Part shown: one piece after another, positions 1-7,687 of the stretch
Position numbering within the stretch: the stretch's first letter is position 1
Layout of the letters: every line of letters begins with the position of its first letter
From: Parabacteroides sp. PM6-13
GTDB taxonomy: Bacteria; Bacteroidota; Bacteroidia; Bacteroidales; Tannerellaceae
DNA length: 64,000 bases
Assembly (NCBI RefSeq): GCF_029892605.1
Contig: NZ_JARXWF010000010.1
Coordinates: forward strand, 124,001 to 188,000
Direction: 5' to 3'
Translations under genes and position numbers: made by a program
Notes under the pieces: generated by a model
Seen by the model: only the letters and a program-made list of their open reading frames with translations
The model's database searches: none
What the model was told of the DNA's origin: nothing

Positions 1-147
1 CCGCACTACAAGCCCACGGGCAAGCTGTGCTACTTCAACCGGCAGGAGCTCGACGAGTGGATCAGCCGGAACCGGATAGCCACAACAGAGGAGATTAATA
101 ACACGGCAAGCGAGTATTGCCTAAAGAATGGAGGGCGTCGGGCATGA
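1..147 (+). CDS. C-terminal end of an excisionase-type helix-turn-helix protein (partial, 5' end outside window)
   Basis: Frame 1 is open from the window edge to TGA at 145-147 and gives a 48-residue tail. The segment PHYKPTGKLCYF followed by LDEWISRNRI is typical of the HTH_17/excisionase-like proteins common in Bacteroidetes integrative elements, where a small winged-helix protein binds near the attachment site or a promoter. The recognition helix itself is off the edge. The stop overlaps the ATG of the next gene (ATGA), so the two are translationally coupled. The family call rests on recognition of this tail only. Confidence 0.6.
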   Translation, partial: PHYKPTGKLCYFNRQELDEWISRNRIATTEEINNTASEYCLKNGGRRA

Positions 148-449
148 AAAGAAAAAAAAGCCCCGCCAAGGGGCTGGGGCAACAGGTACACAAAGATAAT
201 CATTCTGGCCGAATATACAGCACTGTACGGGCTTTATTTTTGCAAGGGTATAAATTGACAGCCAAGCAAATAAATGCGATCACGGGCAGCAACGATGCAC
301 GTAAGATCATCTCTGACCTTCGCCGGGAAGGGTGGAATATAGTAGACCTTCGCATGCCTAACGGCTGCAAGCTCTATTGGCTGGCCGAGGACGTGCGGCA
401 AGGTGAGTTATTCGCCGAGGTAGTCGAATCTAATAGCATGGCCGTATGA
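144..449 (+). CDS. Small helix-turn-helix protein of an integrative element
   Basis: 101 aa from the ATG at 144, chosen over an upstream alternative start because it overlaps the preceding stop (ATGA). The basic N-terminus (KRKKSPAKG) is followed by a helix-turn-helix-like core: a helix around residues 22-34, then LTAKQINAITGSND and KIISDLRREGWNI at about 38-65. This resembles the HTH_39 type found in phages and integrated elements. The role is probably DNA binding in replication or control of the element. It overlaps the ATPase gene downstream (ATGA at 446-449), so the three genes form one operon. The exact function is unknown. Confidence 0.6.
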   Translation: MKRKKSPAKGLGQQVHKDNHSGRIYSTVRALFLQGYKLTAKQINAITGSNDARKIISDLRREGWNIVDLRMPNGCKLYWLAEDVRQGELFAEVVESNSMAV

Positions 450-1498
450 GGATTGATTTAACGAAGTTCAGCCAACGAGAGCCGGATCAAGTGGATACCG
501 CTGCCGATATATTGGCCGGGTGCGTTATCGACATCACGAAGGACTACCCGCCGGTGCAATTCCTTCTCCGGGATCGCTACGGTAACGGGCTTATATCACG
601 TGGCGACCTCATCGGCATGAAGGGCAAGGCCAAGGCGGGTAAGACGTTCGCTTGCGCTGCCCTGGAGACCGCCATACTTAGCGGCAGTTACATGGGCTTC
701 ACGGCGGAGAAGGAGGGTATGAAGGTTCTACACGTGGACACGGAGCAGAATATTTATAATGTAGCGGAGAAGGCACGCATGGTTCACTCTCTCTGCGGCT
801 GGCCTACCTCATCGAGTAACGAGCGGTATATTGTGTTATCCCTGCGTGAGTTCCGCCCCTCGGAGCGACTGGAGCGAGTACGGGCTGCTATCGACCGATA
901 CCGTCCGGACTGCGTGTATATCGACGGGATCCGGGATTTATGCAAAGACTTCAACGACATTGGCGAGAGTGGTGTACTGATCGGCGAGTTAATGCGCTTG
1001 AGTAGCCGTTATGAGTGCGCTATCCTGTGCGTCCTCCATGAGAATAAAGGCGACGGCAATATGCGGGGTCACTTGGGTACGGAACTCCTAAATAAATGCA
1101 GCGAGACCTACCAGGTCAGCCGGGAGAGCAATAGCGGAATGATAACGGTAGAACAAACCGAGTGTCGTAACGCTCCCGTAGGTAAATGGGCATTCTCCAT
1201 TGATGAAGAGGGGCGACTGCGCCCGGAAACTGTAATTAGCAAAGAGGACGAAAAGAAAGAAGATCTACGGCAGGCGTTTGAATCTATATTCAGCCAGCGG
1301 GCGAGATACAGGCACACAGACCTTACCCAAGCCTATATGGCACGCAGCGGCGTTAAAGACAGAACTGCAAGAAACCGGATACAAGATGCCGTCAATACCG
1401 GAATAATCAGCAAGCAGGATGACGGTGTATATACTCTCGGCGATTTCTCCGACGACCTCAACGGATCAGCACCATTTTATGAGGATATATACAGATGA
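446..1498 (+). CDS. RecA-like AAA ATPase (RepA/AAA_25-type) of the element
   Basis: 350 aa. A Walker A motif, GKAKAGKT, lies at residues 60-67. A strand-ending HVDTE (about 96-100) and a Walker B-like CVYIDG (156-161, D160) follow. This is the single-domain RecA-fold layout of RepA/DnaB-like ATPases used by plasmids, phages and integrative elements to load or act as a replicative helicase. The last 60 residues read as a winged helix (RHTDLTQAYM then DRTARNRIQDA), which could bind the repeat block immediately downstream. It is coupled to the upstream gene by ATGA. Its neighbour across the repeats is a primase-like protein, which supports a replication role. Helicase activity is inferred. Confidence 0.75.
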   Translation: MRIDLTKFSQREPDQVDTAADILAGCVIDITKDYPPVQFLLRDRYGNGLISRGDLIGMKGKAKAGKTFACAALETAILSGSYMGFTAEKEGMKVLHVDTEQNIYNVAEKARMVHSLCGWPTSSSNERYIVLSLREFRPSERLERVRAAIDRYRPDCVYIDGIRDLCKDFNDIGESGVLIGELMRLSSRYECAILCVLHENKGDGNMRGHLGTELLNKCSETYQVSRESNSGMITVEQTECRNAPVGKWAFSIDEEGRLRPETVISKEDEKKEDLRQAFESIFSQRARYRHTDLTQAYMARSGVKDRTARNRIQDAVNTGIISKQDDGVYTLGDFSDDLNGSAPFYEDIYR

Positions 1499-1520
1499 GA
1501 AGAGGTAATATTAAAGTATG

Positions 1521-1632
1521 GCAAGGGGTACGGCAAATGGCACCCCTATATATAGGGGGTTGCCGTTTTGCCGTTACCTTTCCCCGAATTACGGCAAATA
1601 CCGTTTTGCCGTTCATTTGCCGTTTTGCCATA
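1521..1632 (+). repeat. Iteron-like block of TTTGCCGTT repeats with a palindrome; candidate replication origin
   Basis: The 156-base gap between the ATPase and the primase-like gene is dense with a short motif. TTGCCGTT occurs at about 1560-1567, 1568-1575, 1606-1613 and 1616-1623, with a further TTTTGCC at 1624-1629. The inverted form ACGGCAAAT occurs at about 1530-1538 and 1591-1599. A perfect 16-bp AT-centred palindrome, CCCCTATATATAGGGG, sits at 1543-1558. Repeats plus an AT-rich palindrome between two replication genes fit an iteron origin; autoregulatory operators are the alternative. Confidence 0.55.
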
Positions 1633-1654
1633 AAATCATTTTAACAACTAAATT

Positions 1655-2569
1655 ATGACAAAAATTCTATCAAAAAACGTGAGTTTCTACAAGAAAATCA
1701 CAGAACCGCCGGTCAAAGAAGTAGATTTATATACACTTCTTACCTCGGACAGATTCAAAGACTCGGTAGAGAAGGTTCGACAGACTAAAGCCGTTAAAGG
1801 TAAAGAAGCGTATGACCAGATAAAGAAGTCTTTGCCCAGCTTCACCGTAAGCGGAACATTCAGCGGGGCAAGCGACAGCAGCCTGTTGCAGCACTCCGGC
1901 CTTATCTGCATCGACATTGACCGCAAGGATAACCTCGACATGGATAACTTCGACCAATTAAAGGAGATCATCTACCAGGTGCCACACGTCGCTTATTGCG
2001 GTCACTCGCTTAGCGGTGAGAGTTATTTCTGTGTTATTCCTATATCACACGCCGAGAAGCACCGGGACCACTTCCGCAGCCTTCAGAAGGATTTTGCCCG
2101 GTGCGGCCTAACTATAGACACTAATTGTATCAACGTAGGGCGCAAGCGCTTTGTATCTTATGACCCCGAGCCCTACATTAACCTGAAAGCAGAGGTGTAT
2201 TCCTGGATCGCTCCGGCATCGGAATCACGACCACGGCCAGCACAGGAGAAGCGACAGGAAGAGGTCGACCCCGATACCCTGGCGAGAGTTGAGGCCATTG
2301 CCGACTATTGCGAGAGAGAATTGATTGACATCACGGAGGGGTATGACAACTGGCTGCGTATCGGTGCGGCTTTGGCTTCTCTCGGAGAAGCTGGCCGGGA
2401 CATATTCCACCGCCTCAGCGCTATGAATAGCGGATACGATTACGGGCAGGCAGATAAGCAATTCACAGCCTGTCTGCGGATGGATAAGGTACACGTCGGC
2501 ACCTTATTCCACATAGCAAGAGAACACGGTGTAACGGCAGCTATTGACTTCAAAGACATAACAGCATGA
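1655..2569 (+). CDS. Replication protein with BT4734/VirE_N-like N-terminus and PriCT_2 C-terminus
   Basis: 304 aa. Residues about 5-190 match the BT4734/VirE N-terminal type common in Bacteroidetes mobile elements (SGLICIDIDRKDNL, then YCGHSLSGESYFCVIPI and INVGRKRFVSYDPEPYIN). This is a primase-polymerase-like fold with acidic residues in the IDID strand. Residues about 215-300 match PriCT_2, the primase C-terminal domain (DNWLRIGAAL, then DYGQADKQF and HVGTLFHIAREHG). It probably primes or initiates replication of the excised element. It lies directly after the iteron-like block and overlaps the next gene by 4 bases. The ATG at 1655 follows an A-rich leader. There is no fused helicase; that function is probably the upstream ATPase. 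Confidence 0.75.
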   Translation: MTKILSKNVSFYKKITEPPVKEVDLYTLLTSDRFKDSVEKVRQTKAVKGKEAYDQIKKSLPSFTVSGTFSGASDSSLLQHSGLICIDIDRKDNLDMDNFDQLKEIIYQVPHVAYCGHSLSGESYFCVIPISHAEKHRDHFRSLQKDFARCGLTIDTNCINVGRKRFVSYDPEPYINLKAEVYSWIAPASESRPRPAQEKRQEEVDPDTLARVEAIADYCERELIDITEGYDNWLRIGAALASLGEAGRDIFHRLSAMNSGYDYGQADKQFTACLRMDKVHVGTLFHIAREHGVTAAIDFKDITA

Positions 2570-2871
2570 AAAGAATAAACGACATGAAAAGAATAAACGA
2601 CGACGGCTCGACGGACGAGATAATAGGACGTACAAGATTCTACACCATAGGGCGAAGCACGATTAACGGCCACGTATTTAAGACTCGATGGTGGGAATGG
2701 GGGGCTGTTGAATTTGAGCTGTGCAACGGGTTTGCCAAGTGGCAGGGGTACAAGGGCAAAAAGGACTACATCGATAGCCACCCGTCATTGGCACACTATA
2801 TCAAAGAAAAGGGATCCTGTCCTAAGTGGATAGCATTCTGGCAGGATCAGTTTTTTATTATGAGTCGCTAA
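2566..2871 (+). CDS. Hypothetical protein, 101 aa, with duplicated start
   Basis: The gene overlaps the primase-like stop by ATGA. Its first 18 bases (2566-2583) are repeated exactly at 2584-2601, so the protein begins MKRINDMKRIND and either ATG could serve. The rest is rich in Trp and aromatic residues (TRWWEWGAVEFEL, WIAFWQDQFFIM) with basic patches, and has no signal peptide or membrane segment. I do not recognise a family. Its position in the replication operon suggests an accessory nucleic-acid role, but nothing in the sequence proves it. Confidence 0.55.
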   Translation: MKRINDMKRINDDGSTDEIIGRTRFYTIGRSTINGHVFKTRWWEWGAVEFELCNGFAKWQGYKGKKDYIDSHPSLAHYIKEKGSCPKWIAFWQDQFFIMSR

Positions 2872-3191
2872 TGGCACGCAATACCTACAAACCTAAGACC
2901 TACTACCCCGGTGTCGCTAAGGCGATCGCCCGGGAGTACATCGCCCTTCATCGTAAGTATTGCTACGGCTGTGCGAGGATCGGCAGCTACTGCGGTCGGA
3001 GCATGGAGGACGTCTTTGCCGATACAGTATTCTACGTCATGCATGATGAGGTGGCCAAGTCTTTACCGACCGATCAGCTACTACAACACTTCGACTACCG
3101 CTACAATATGCTACTGTACCGGGCACGCATGGATGCCAGGCGGGAGAGTCACCCCGATAGCATAGAGCCTAAGCCGATCGACGACGGGTGA
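2871..3191 (+). CDS. Hypothetical protein, 106 aa, of the replication operon
   Basis: The start ATG at 2871 is chosen because it overlaps the upstream stop (TAATG); a longer reading from 2826 would lie inside that gene. The protein begins MARNTYKPKTYYPGVAKAIA and is basic. It has a Cys pair (CYGCARIGSYCG, about residues 27-38) and an acidic helical stretch, MEDVFADTVFYVMHDE. The overall look is faintly like sigma-70 region 2 or a small RNA-polymerase-binding protein, but this is weak. It is the last gene of the tightly coupled run from 1 to 3191; a 147-base gap follows. Confidence 0.55.
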   Translation: MARNTYKPKTYYPGVAKAIAREYIALHRKYCYGCARIGSYCGRSMEDVFADTVFYVMHDEVAKSLPTDQLLQHFDYRYNMLLYRARMDARRESHPDSIEPKPIDDG

Positions 3192-3338
3192 GAAGAACGA
3201 CGAAGGGGTATGGGTGTAAATTTCTGAGAATCAAGTCACTGAAACCCCCACACCCCCGAGTTTACACACACGGGCAAATTTTGAAATTTGAAAATGTTAA
3301 TAAAATGTTAAAAATCAATCAAATAAAACAAAAAAGCT

Positions 3339-5222
3339 ATGCCAGCACAACTTAAGACAGAGATCATTCTCAACGATACAAAATTCAACAACACGCTGCA
3401 GAAAAGTAAGCAGCAAGTGTCAGATTTCAGCGGACAAATGAAAGCCGTCTCAGCCGGCGTAAAAGTCTTTGCAGGGACTTTAGGCCTTGGGGTAGCTGCA
3501 GGGGAAGCCTTCAGGGCAACAATGCGGAGCAATCAGGCGACCTCGGATGCTTTCGATAATCGTATCAATGCTGCAAAGGATTCCGTAAGCGCTTTTTATC
3601 GTTCGCTTGCAACAGGCGATTGGGCACCGTTCAAAGACGGGGTCGCCAGTACATTGACAGAGCTTTACGAGCTGTCGGCCGTCATGGATGACCTGGCGGA
3701 TAAGAAACTCTCGCTCGGCTTCATTAAGACCCAAGACATGGCAGCCATTACAGAGATGGAAGCAAAGACCAAAGACCTGACGCTGTCCTTCGAGGAGCGC
3801 AAAAAAGCCGCCGAAGAAATGAAAGCGAAGATTGAAAGCCTCAGCACTAATACGATCGACTACATAGAGGATCTGCAAGGTGCTTTAGCCAAGTCGTATA
3901 AAGCAAATTACGGGATCGAGCTGGACACTTCCGATCTTGAGCACTTCTTCCGGTACACCAACTTCGGGAATAAGGAAGCGCTAAAAGGAGTTGAGGAGTA
4001 TCGCAAAGGTTTGAGAGCCTTGGAGAACCAACACACGAAAACGAGTGTGTCACGTTCTACAGGTGCAACGAGAACCTATGTAACGACAGCAGGCCAACGG
4101 GAGATAGAGGCGTATAAGGAACAGAACCGATTCCTTAGGGTTCAATCCACTCTCCTCAACGAGAATGACGAAAACCGAAAGGCAACGCTCGATCTCCTGT
4201 CGGAACAATTCGACCTGCAGAGATCGATCAACGAACTGCAGAAACGGGCTTTAATGGTTGCCAACAGGATAAAGCCAAAGAAAGGAGGAGGCGAGGACTA
4301 TGAGGCTGGATCTTTAGGCGACATTGAAGCCGAGATAGCATCTTTGCGCAAGGTATGGAGAACATCCTCCGACGAAGGTATAAGAGAAGGAGCTTTGGCC
4401 GCTATAAAAGACCTCGAAGCAAAAAAACGAAAGATCGAGTTTGTTCCCGGTTCATTAGCTGATGTCAAAGCCGAGATAACATCTTTGCAAAAGGTATGGG
4501 AGAACTCAACGGATGAGGCTGTAAAGGCTGGAGCGCTGGCGGCAATAAAAGATCTTGAGAAGCAAAAAAAATGGATCCAGCTCGAAGCAACATTAAGGAT
4601 CAACAACTTGGCGGGTAAAGCGTCGAAGGGTTTCGACCTTCCCGATATAGGGGAGAAACTCAAGAACGTAAAGATTGGCCGTATCGAGCCCGTGGAGTTC
4701 GTGAACAACGATAAGCTGGCAACGTCGATCGAGTTGATGCAGACCCTCTCAACATTGACGAATAACTTCGGCGGGGTGACGGAGAATGCGACAGCGGGTT
4801 GGTTTTCGTATGCTTCGAATGTTATAACCGCTATCAGTACGATGATTCCTGTTGTAGCTACCCTCTTCGGCCTTGAGGCGGCGTTAGGGGTGGCGGAACA
4901 ATCGAAGAAACCTTTTCCTATGAATGTCCTTGCGATGGCCGGAACAGTAGTAGGATTAGCTGCGGCGTTAATGGCTATTCCAAAGTTTGCGACAGGTGGT
5001 ATCGTTGGTGGTAGCAGCTACTCAGGCGATAAGGTGTTGGCAGGGTTGAACAGTGGGGAGATGGTACTTAATGCCGGACAGCAGGGCAACCTGTTTAAGA
5101 TGATTAACAGCGGCGGTCAACCAGGGGCTGCAGGTGTCGGAGAAGTGACGACAGTCAAGCTCAAAGGGTCAGACCTATATGCTGCTATAAGTAATTACAA
5201 AACAAAAAATTCTAAATTCTAA
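3339..5222 (+). CDS. Phage tail tape measure-like protein
   Basis: 627 aa. Tape measure proteins fill the lumen of a phage tail, set its length and are ejected during DNA injection. Evidence: long charged alpha-helical central region (about residues 110-430), a Gly/Ala-rich hydrophobic segment near residues 490-550 (VITAISTMIPVVATLFGLEA, then LAMAGTVVGLAAALMAIP), and the characteristic C-terminal block FATGGIVGG, SGDKVLAGLNSGEMVLNAGQ and VKLKGSDLYAAI seen in Bacteroidetes tape measure proteins. Residues 324-370 are repeated in tandem at 371-417. It is preceded by an AT-rich 147-base gap, so it probably has its own promoter, and is followed after 5 bases by a 54-aa gene. It is odd in having no other tail, capsid, portal or terminase gene anywhere in the 9.5 kb visible. 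Confidence 0.8.
   Translation: MPAQLKTEIILNDTKFNNTLQKSKQQVSDFSGQMKAVSAGVKVFAGTLGLGVAAGEAFRATMRSNQATSDAFDNRINAAKDSVSAFYRSLATGDWAPFKDGVASTLTELYELSAVMDDLADKKLSLGFIKTQDMAAITEMEAKTKDLTLSFEERKKAAEEMKAKIESLSTNTIDYIEDLQGALAKSYKANYGIELDTSDLEHFFRYTNFGNKEALKGVEEYRKGLRALENQHTKTSVSRSTGATRTYVTTAGQREIEAYKEQNRFLRVQSTLLNENDENRKATLDLLSEQFDLQRSINELQKRALMVANRIKPKKGGGEDYEAGSLGDIEAEIASLRKVWRTSSDEGIREGALAAIKDLEAKKRKIEFVPGSLADVKAEITSLQKVWENSTDEAVKAGALAAIKDLEKQKKWIQLEATLRINNLAGKASKGFDLPDIGEKLKNVKIGRIEPVEFVNNDKLATSIELMQTLSTLTNNFGGVTENATAGWFSYASNVITAISTMIPVVATLFGLEAALGVAEQSKKPFPMNVLAMAGTVVGLAAALMAIPKFATGGIVGGSSYSGDKVLAGLNSGEMVLNAGQQGNLFKMINSGGQPGAAGVGEVTTVKLKGSDLYAAISNYKTKNSKF
4308..4589 (+). repeat. Tandem 141-bp (47-aa) duplication inside the tape measure gene
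   Basis: Unit 1 is 4308-4448 (residues 324-370) and unit 2 is 4449-4589 (371-417). Both start GSL-D and carry AEI-SL-KVW, then GALAAIKDLE, in identical register. Nucleotide copies have diverged while the helical spacing is kept. Duplication of a helical unit is a plausible way to lengthen a ruler protein. Confidence 0.85.
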
Positions 5223-5227
5223 AACGT

Positions 5228-5392
5228 ATGTACGAAGAAAATGAAGTTTCACCAGCGGAGAAAACGCTTAGCGAAGTATATGATCTAACAGAAGAAGCGC
5301 TAAGATATCAAGACGATGAGGATCACTACCAAGTTATGCAGTTGCTCCGGGAGATGCAAGACGTAATGGGGCGGCATTGGCGCTGGTATTGA
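5228..5392 (+). CDS. Small acidic protein, 54 aa
   Basis: ATG at 5228 lies 5 bases after the tape measure stop; the reading frame ends TGA at 5390-5392. The product begins MYEENEVSPAEKTLSEVYDL and ends MGRHWRWY. It is strongly acidic with a predicted helix through EEALRYQDDEDHYQVMQLLREM and an aromatic/basic tail. It is followed directly by a strong hairpin terminator, as expected for the last gene of the transcript. The family is not recognised; it could be a partner or chaperone of the tape measure protein, by analogy with small proteins encoded beside tape measure genes. Confidence 0.5.
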   Translation: MYEENEVSPAEKTLSEVYDLTEEALRYQDDEDHYQVMQLLREMQDVMGRHWRWY

Positions 5393-5407
5393 TATCACCT
5401 CAACAAC

Positions 5408-5456
5408 AAAACCTCTATGTCGGCCGAAAAAAAACGGTTTACGCATAGAGGTTTTT
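5408..5456. terminator. Bidirectional hairpin terminator
   Basis: Arms AAAACCTCTATG (5408-5419) and CATAGAGGTTTT (5444-5455) form a perfect 12-bp stem with a T run on the + side and an A run on the left. It sits between the rightward tape measure operon and the leftward repressor gene, which converge here. Confidence 0.85.
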
Positions 5457-5487
5457 CGTTCGATTTAAGCGACTTTTTGATGAGGGG

Positions 5488-5736
5488 TTACTCTTTTACG
5501 ATTTTGATTTTTCCGCCGCAATGTGGGCAGCTAATAACGTCCTGCGCCGTTTGCTCGAATAGTTCGGCTATTGGTACATTTAAGGCCGTTGCGATATTCT
5601 CCAACGTGTCAAGTGAGGGCTTGCTTTTGCCTGATACAATGTTGCTCATATTGGGCTGCGTGATCCCTATTTCACCAGCAAGCCAAACGGCGGTTGCACC
5701 CTTCTTCTTCAGAATTTCTTTTATCCGTAGTTCCAT
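5488..5736 (-). CDS. XRE-family repressor with C-terminal zinc knuckle
   Basis: 82 aa. Residues 3-60 form a Cro/CI-type helix-turn-helix (AVWLAGEIGITQPNMSNIV, then SLDTLENIATALNVP). The tail carries CPHCGGK at 70-76, half of a zinc ribbon. This type of short repressor is common in Bacteroidetes prophages and elements. It is transcribed away from the early genes at 5900 across a shared 163-base control region containing repeated CGATAT half-sites, the classic arrangement of a lysogeny-type switch. Most likely it represses its own and the rightward promoter. Confidence 0.8.
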   Translation of the reverse strand: MELRIKEILKKKGATAVWLAGEIGITQPNMSNIVSGKSKPSLDTLENIATALNVPIAELFEQTAQDVISCPHCGGKIKIVKE

Positions 5737-5758
5737 TTTGATGTATTTATAATGTTAT

Positions 5759-5788
5759 TCGATATGCAAATATACCGCAATATATCGT
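5759..5788. promoter_or_regulatory. Dyad operator candidate with leftward -7 box
   Basis: CGATAT (5760-5765) and its mirror ATATCG (5782-5787) bracket a leftward -7 box (CAAATATA at 5767-5774, read TATATTTG on the minus strand). Further CGATAT copies lie near 5825 and 5888. A repressor bound here would cover the repressor gene's own promoter. Confidence 0.45.
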
Positions 5789-5836
5789 ACTAAAATATAA
5801 AATAACGTTAAATATGCTCTTTTTCGATATAAATTA

Positions 5837-5868
5837 TTTTGTGGATATACTTTTATACAGTATATTTG
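5837..5868 (+). promoter_or_regulatory. Bacteroidetes-type promoter for the early genes
   Basis: TTTTG at 5837-5841 and TATATTTG at 5861-5868 are separated by 19 bases, matching the -33/-7 consensus. The start codon at 5900 is 31 bases downstream, leaving a short leader with another CGATAT half-site. Confidence 0.75.
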
Positions 5869-5899
5869 TGGTATAATAATACTGATAAACGATATAATC

Positions 5900-6178
5900 A
5901 TGACAACAATATCAAAAATAAGCAAGAGAGCCGTAATGATCCGGGCATGGAAGATCTACCGTCGTGGAAATTATTCTAAGAACTTCGGCGAGTGTCTGTC
6001 AAGAGCTTGGTGGGTTGAGAAGGAGACCCAAAAAGCCCTGTTAGAAGAATATTACTGGGAACACCCCGAAGCACGCCCCGAGACATTAGGCGATCGGATC
6101 CGTAGAGAAAACCGTGAGAAGGGGATACCTGAACCCGTTTTCACCCGTGACCTGAGAGGTAAATTTTCGTTCATATAA
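5900..6178 (+). CDS. Hypothetical early protein, 92 aa
   Basis: This is the first gene behind the divergent switch promoter. The protein is basic and Trp/Tyr rich (AVMIRAWKIYRRGNYSKNF, then CLSRAWWVEKE), a pattern I have seen in small early proteins of Bacteroidetes phages and elements but cannot name. No signal peptide or membrane span. As the gene under direct repressor control it is a good candidate for an anti-repressor, recombination directionality factor or replication switch. That is inference from position only. Confidence 0.55.
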   Translation: MTTISKISKRAVMIRAWKIYRRGNYSKNFGECLSRAWWVEKETQKALLEEYYWEHPEARPETLGDRIRRENREKGIPEPVFTRDLRGKFSFI

Positions 6179-6224
6179 TAAACGCAACGCCCGAAGCGGT
6201 AAGAGGGCAATAAACAACAATAAT

Positions 6225-6728
6225 ATGGAAACTGAAAAAAAAGAGTACACGTTTGAAGATCTGCAAAAATTCAACATTGAAAAGAGAGTATCGGCCAGCG
6301 AATGGATAAAAGGTAACTACGGGCGTGATTGTGATACACCTGAGTTGAATCTCCTGAACGATCCGAACCCCTACAACGTATTACATGATGTTATCGAGCA
6401 GTTTTACAAGGTGGCCAGGTCTCACTATTCCCAGGCCGTACGTGTCGAAGGGATGCAAAAAGAGCTGCAAATACTGAGAACTGAATTAGGCAGACTTCAT
6501 ACAGTGCAACCGAAGGAGGAGAGAAAAGAGATCCGCACACTGCCTCAGCCCTTGCAGGAGCTATTCACGCAATGCAGCGCAGAGGAGTGGGCGGAGATCA
6601 TGGGACACGTCTTGGATCTCCTTATATTGTCTCTGTCATGGGATGAGATCGACGAGGAATCAGTAAAGGGTCAGCTTTATTATATCAGAGTGCTCCAAAA
6701 ATTCTTTTTAGCTATGCAGAAAAAGTGA
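6225..6728 (+). CDS. Hypothetical early protein, 167 aa
   Basis: It follows the 92-aa gene after 46 bases in the same direction, so is probably co-transcribed. The protein starts METEKKEYTFEDLQKFNIEK, has a likely coiled coil around residues 70-95 (VEGMQKELQILRTELGRLH) and an acidic, Leu-rich helical C-terminus. There is no recognised domain. The transcript ends at a GC-rich hairpin just past the stop, shared with the converging 305-aa gene. Confidence 0.55.
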   Translation: METEKKEYTFEDLQKFNIEKRVSASEWIKGNYGRDCDTPELNLLNDPNPYNVLHDVIEQFYKVARSHYSQAVRVEGMQKELQILRTELGRLHTVQPKEERKEIRTLPQPLQELFTQCSAEEWAEIMGHVLDLLILSLSWDEIDEESVKGQLYYIRVLQKFFLAMQKK

Positions 6729-6751
6729 AGCTACAGAAGTTTGACAGGATG

Positions 6752-6778
6752 CCCCCGGATCGTTTTTAGGTTCGGGGG
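6752..6778. terminator. GC-rich hairpin between converging genes
   Basis: CCCCCG (6752-6757) pairs with CGGGGG (6773-6778), extendable by G-T pairs. It lies just after the + strand stop at 6728 and overlaps the stop of the minus-strand gene at 6766. The T-rich stretch after it (GATTTGTTTT) is weak, so a terminator call is moderate. Confidence 0.5.
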
Positions 6779-7683
6779 TGATTTGTTTTAAATGGCCTAA
6801 GTAAACCCCTTACCGTATCCCTTTCAACCTTCGTAAATGAGTCGGGAGCACCTAAATAGCTATTGTACCCGGATTTGTTGCCGATATCGCCGAACTCATC
6901 ACGTACAGCGGTGTAAGTCGGCCGGGTTATAAGCCCCTCAGCTATACAGGCTTGAATCACTAACGCTACATCTTTTCCCTTCTTACCTTTCAGTAGCCTA
7001 TGCAGCTCCGTTATAAGTGGTTCGTTATCATCGTAAACGCACTCTCTAAAGGGTACTACAGGCCTTCCTTTCTCTGACGTAGTGGGTGCAACCTTTCTTC
7101 TTTTTTTCGGCGTAGCAGGTTCGGCCTTGTCTGTCTTTGGTATCATCTCCATCAAGGGCACGAGTTTTACTATTCCTCTTTTCTTCCAGTCAGCGTAACA
7201 TTCTGCAGACAGGGGTATATTCTGTCGCTCCATAAGAAGAATGACCGGGAGTAACGCCTCACCTATAACAAGGTTGAATAAGCGTCGTTTTTCATTCTCT
7301 GTTATACCCACCTTTTTCACGTGAGCGTGTAGGTCAAGCGCTAAAGAGATAAGATCCTCCAGCACCGCCTCGCAGTACCGCTGTCGTTTATCATCGTCCA
7401 TAAGTAGCAGGTGGTTCTCCAAGTACTGCGCTTCCGTCTTCGCCAGCTCCGACAACCTACTGAATGACTCCGCAGTGCATAGCCCGTCGGGAAATATAAT
7501 TTTTGTTACCGGCAGGGGCAGGCGTGACCGATCCTTTGGGAGATCGTTACCCTGTGCGTCAGATTCAGCCTTTTGTCGAAGTTTCTCCACCGTCTTATGA
7601 TAGTTCTCGTCGAACTCATCAAACCGCTGGGGTTTTACCTGCTCGACAAACGCTTGGAATGCTTTTTTATTGGTGTCGATCAT
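6766..7683 (-). CDS. Hypothetical protein, 305 aa, third gene of the integrase operon
   Basis: The start is 4 bases past the peptidase-like gene's stop, giving a tight integrase-peptidase-305 aa leftward operon. The N-terminal two thirds are helical (LENHLLLMDDDKRQRYCEAV, then LALDLHAHVKKVG). A basic Pro/Thr-rich linker follows around residues 190-210. The C-terminal 90 residues form a compact domain (PLITELHRLLKGKKGKDVAL, GLITRPTYTAVRDEFGDIG, then VRGLLRPF) that looks like a winged helix. Similar unnamed proteins accompany integrases in Bacteroidetes elements. The role is unknown; DNA binding near the attachment site would fit. Confidence 0.6.
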   Translation of the reverse strand: MIDTNKKAFQAFVEQVKPQRFDEFDENYHKTVEKLRQKAESDAQGNDLPKDRSRLPLPVTKIIFPDGLCTAESFSRLSELAKTEAQYLENHLLLMDDDKRQRYCEAVLEDLISLALDLHAHVKKVGITENEKRRLFNLVIGEALLPVILLMERQNIPLSAECYADWKKRGIVKLVPLMEMIPKTDKAEPATPKKRRKVAPTTSEKGRPVVPFRECVYDDNEPLITELHRLLKGKKGKDVALVIQACIAEGLITRPTYTAVRDEFGDIGNKSGYNSYLGAPDSFTKVERDTVRGLLRPFKTNHPRT

Positions 7684-7687
7684 ATGG

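Noticed and set aside
1-5392. Ordinary prophage
   Set aside because: Only one structural-type gene is seen and the rest are replication and control genes. I kept the label integrative element, since the left end is unknown.
6766-7683. PKKRRKV motif in the 305-aa protein, resembling a nuclear localisation signal
   Set aside because: It lies in a basic linker between two domains of a bacterial element protein; a short basic run arises easily by chance and there is no secretion or host-targeting signal.
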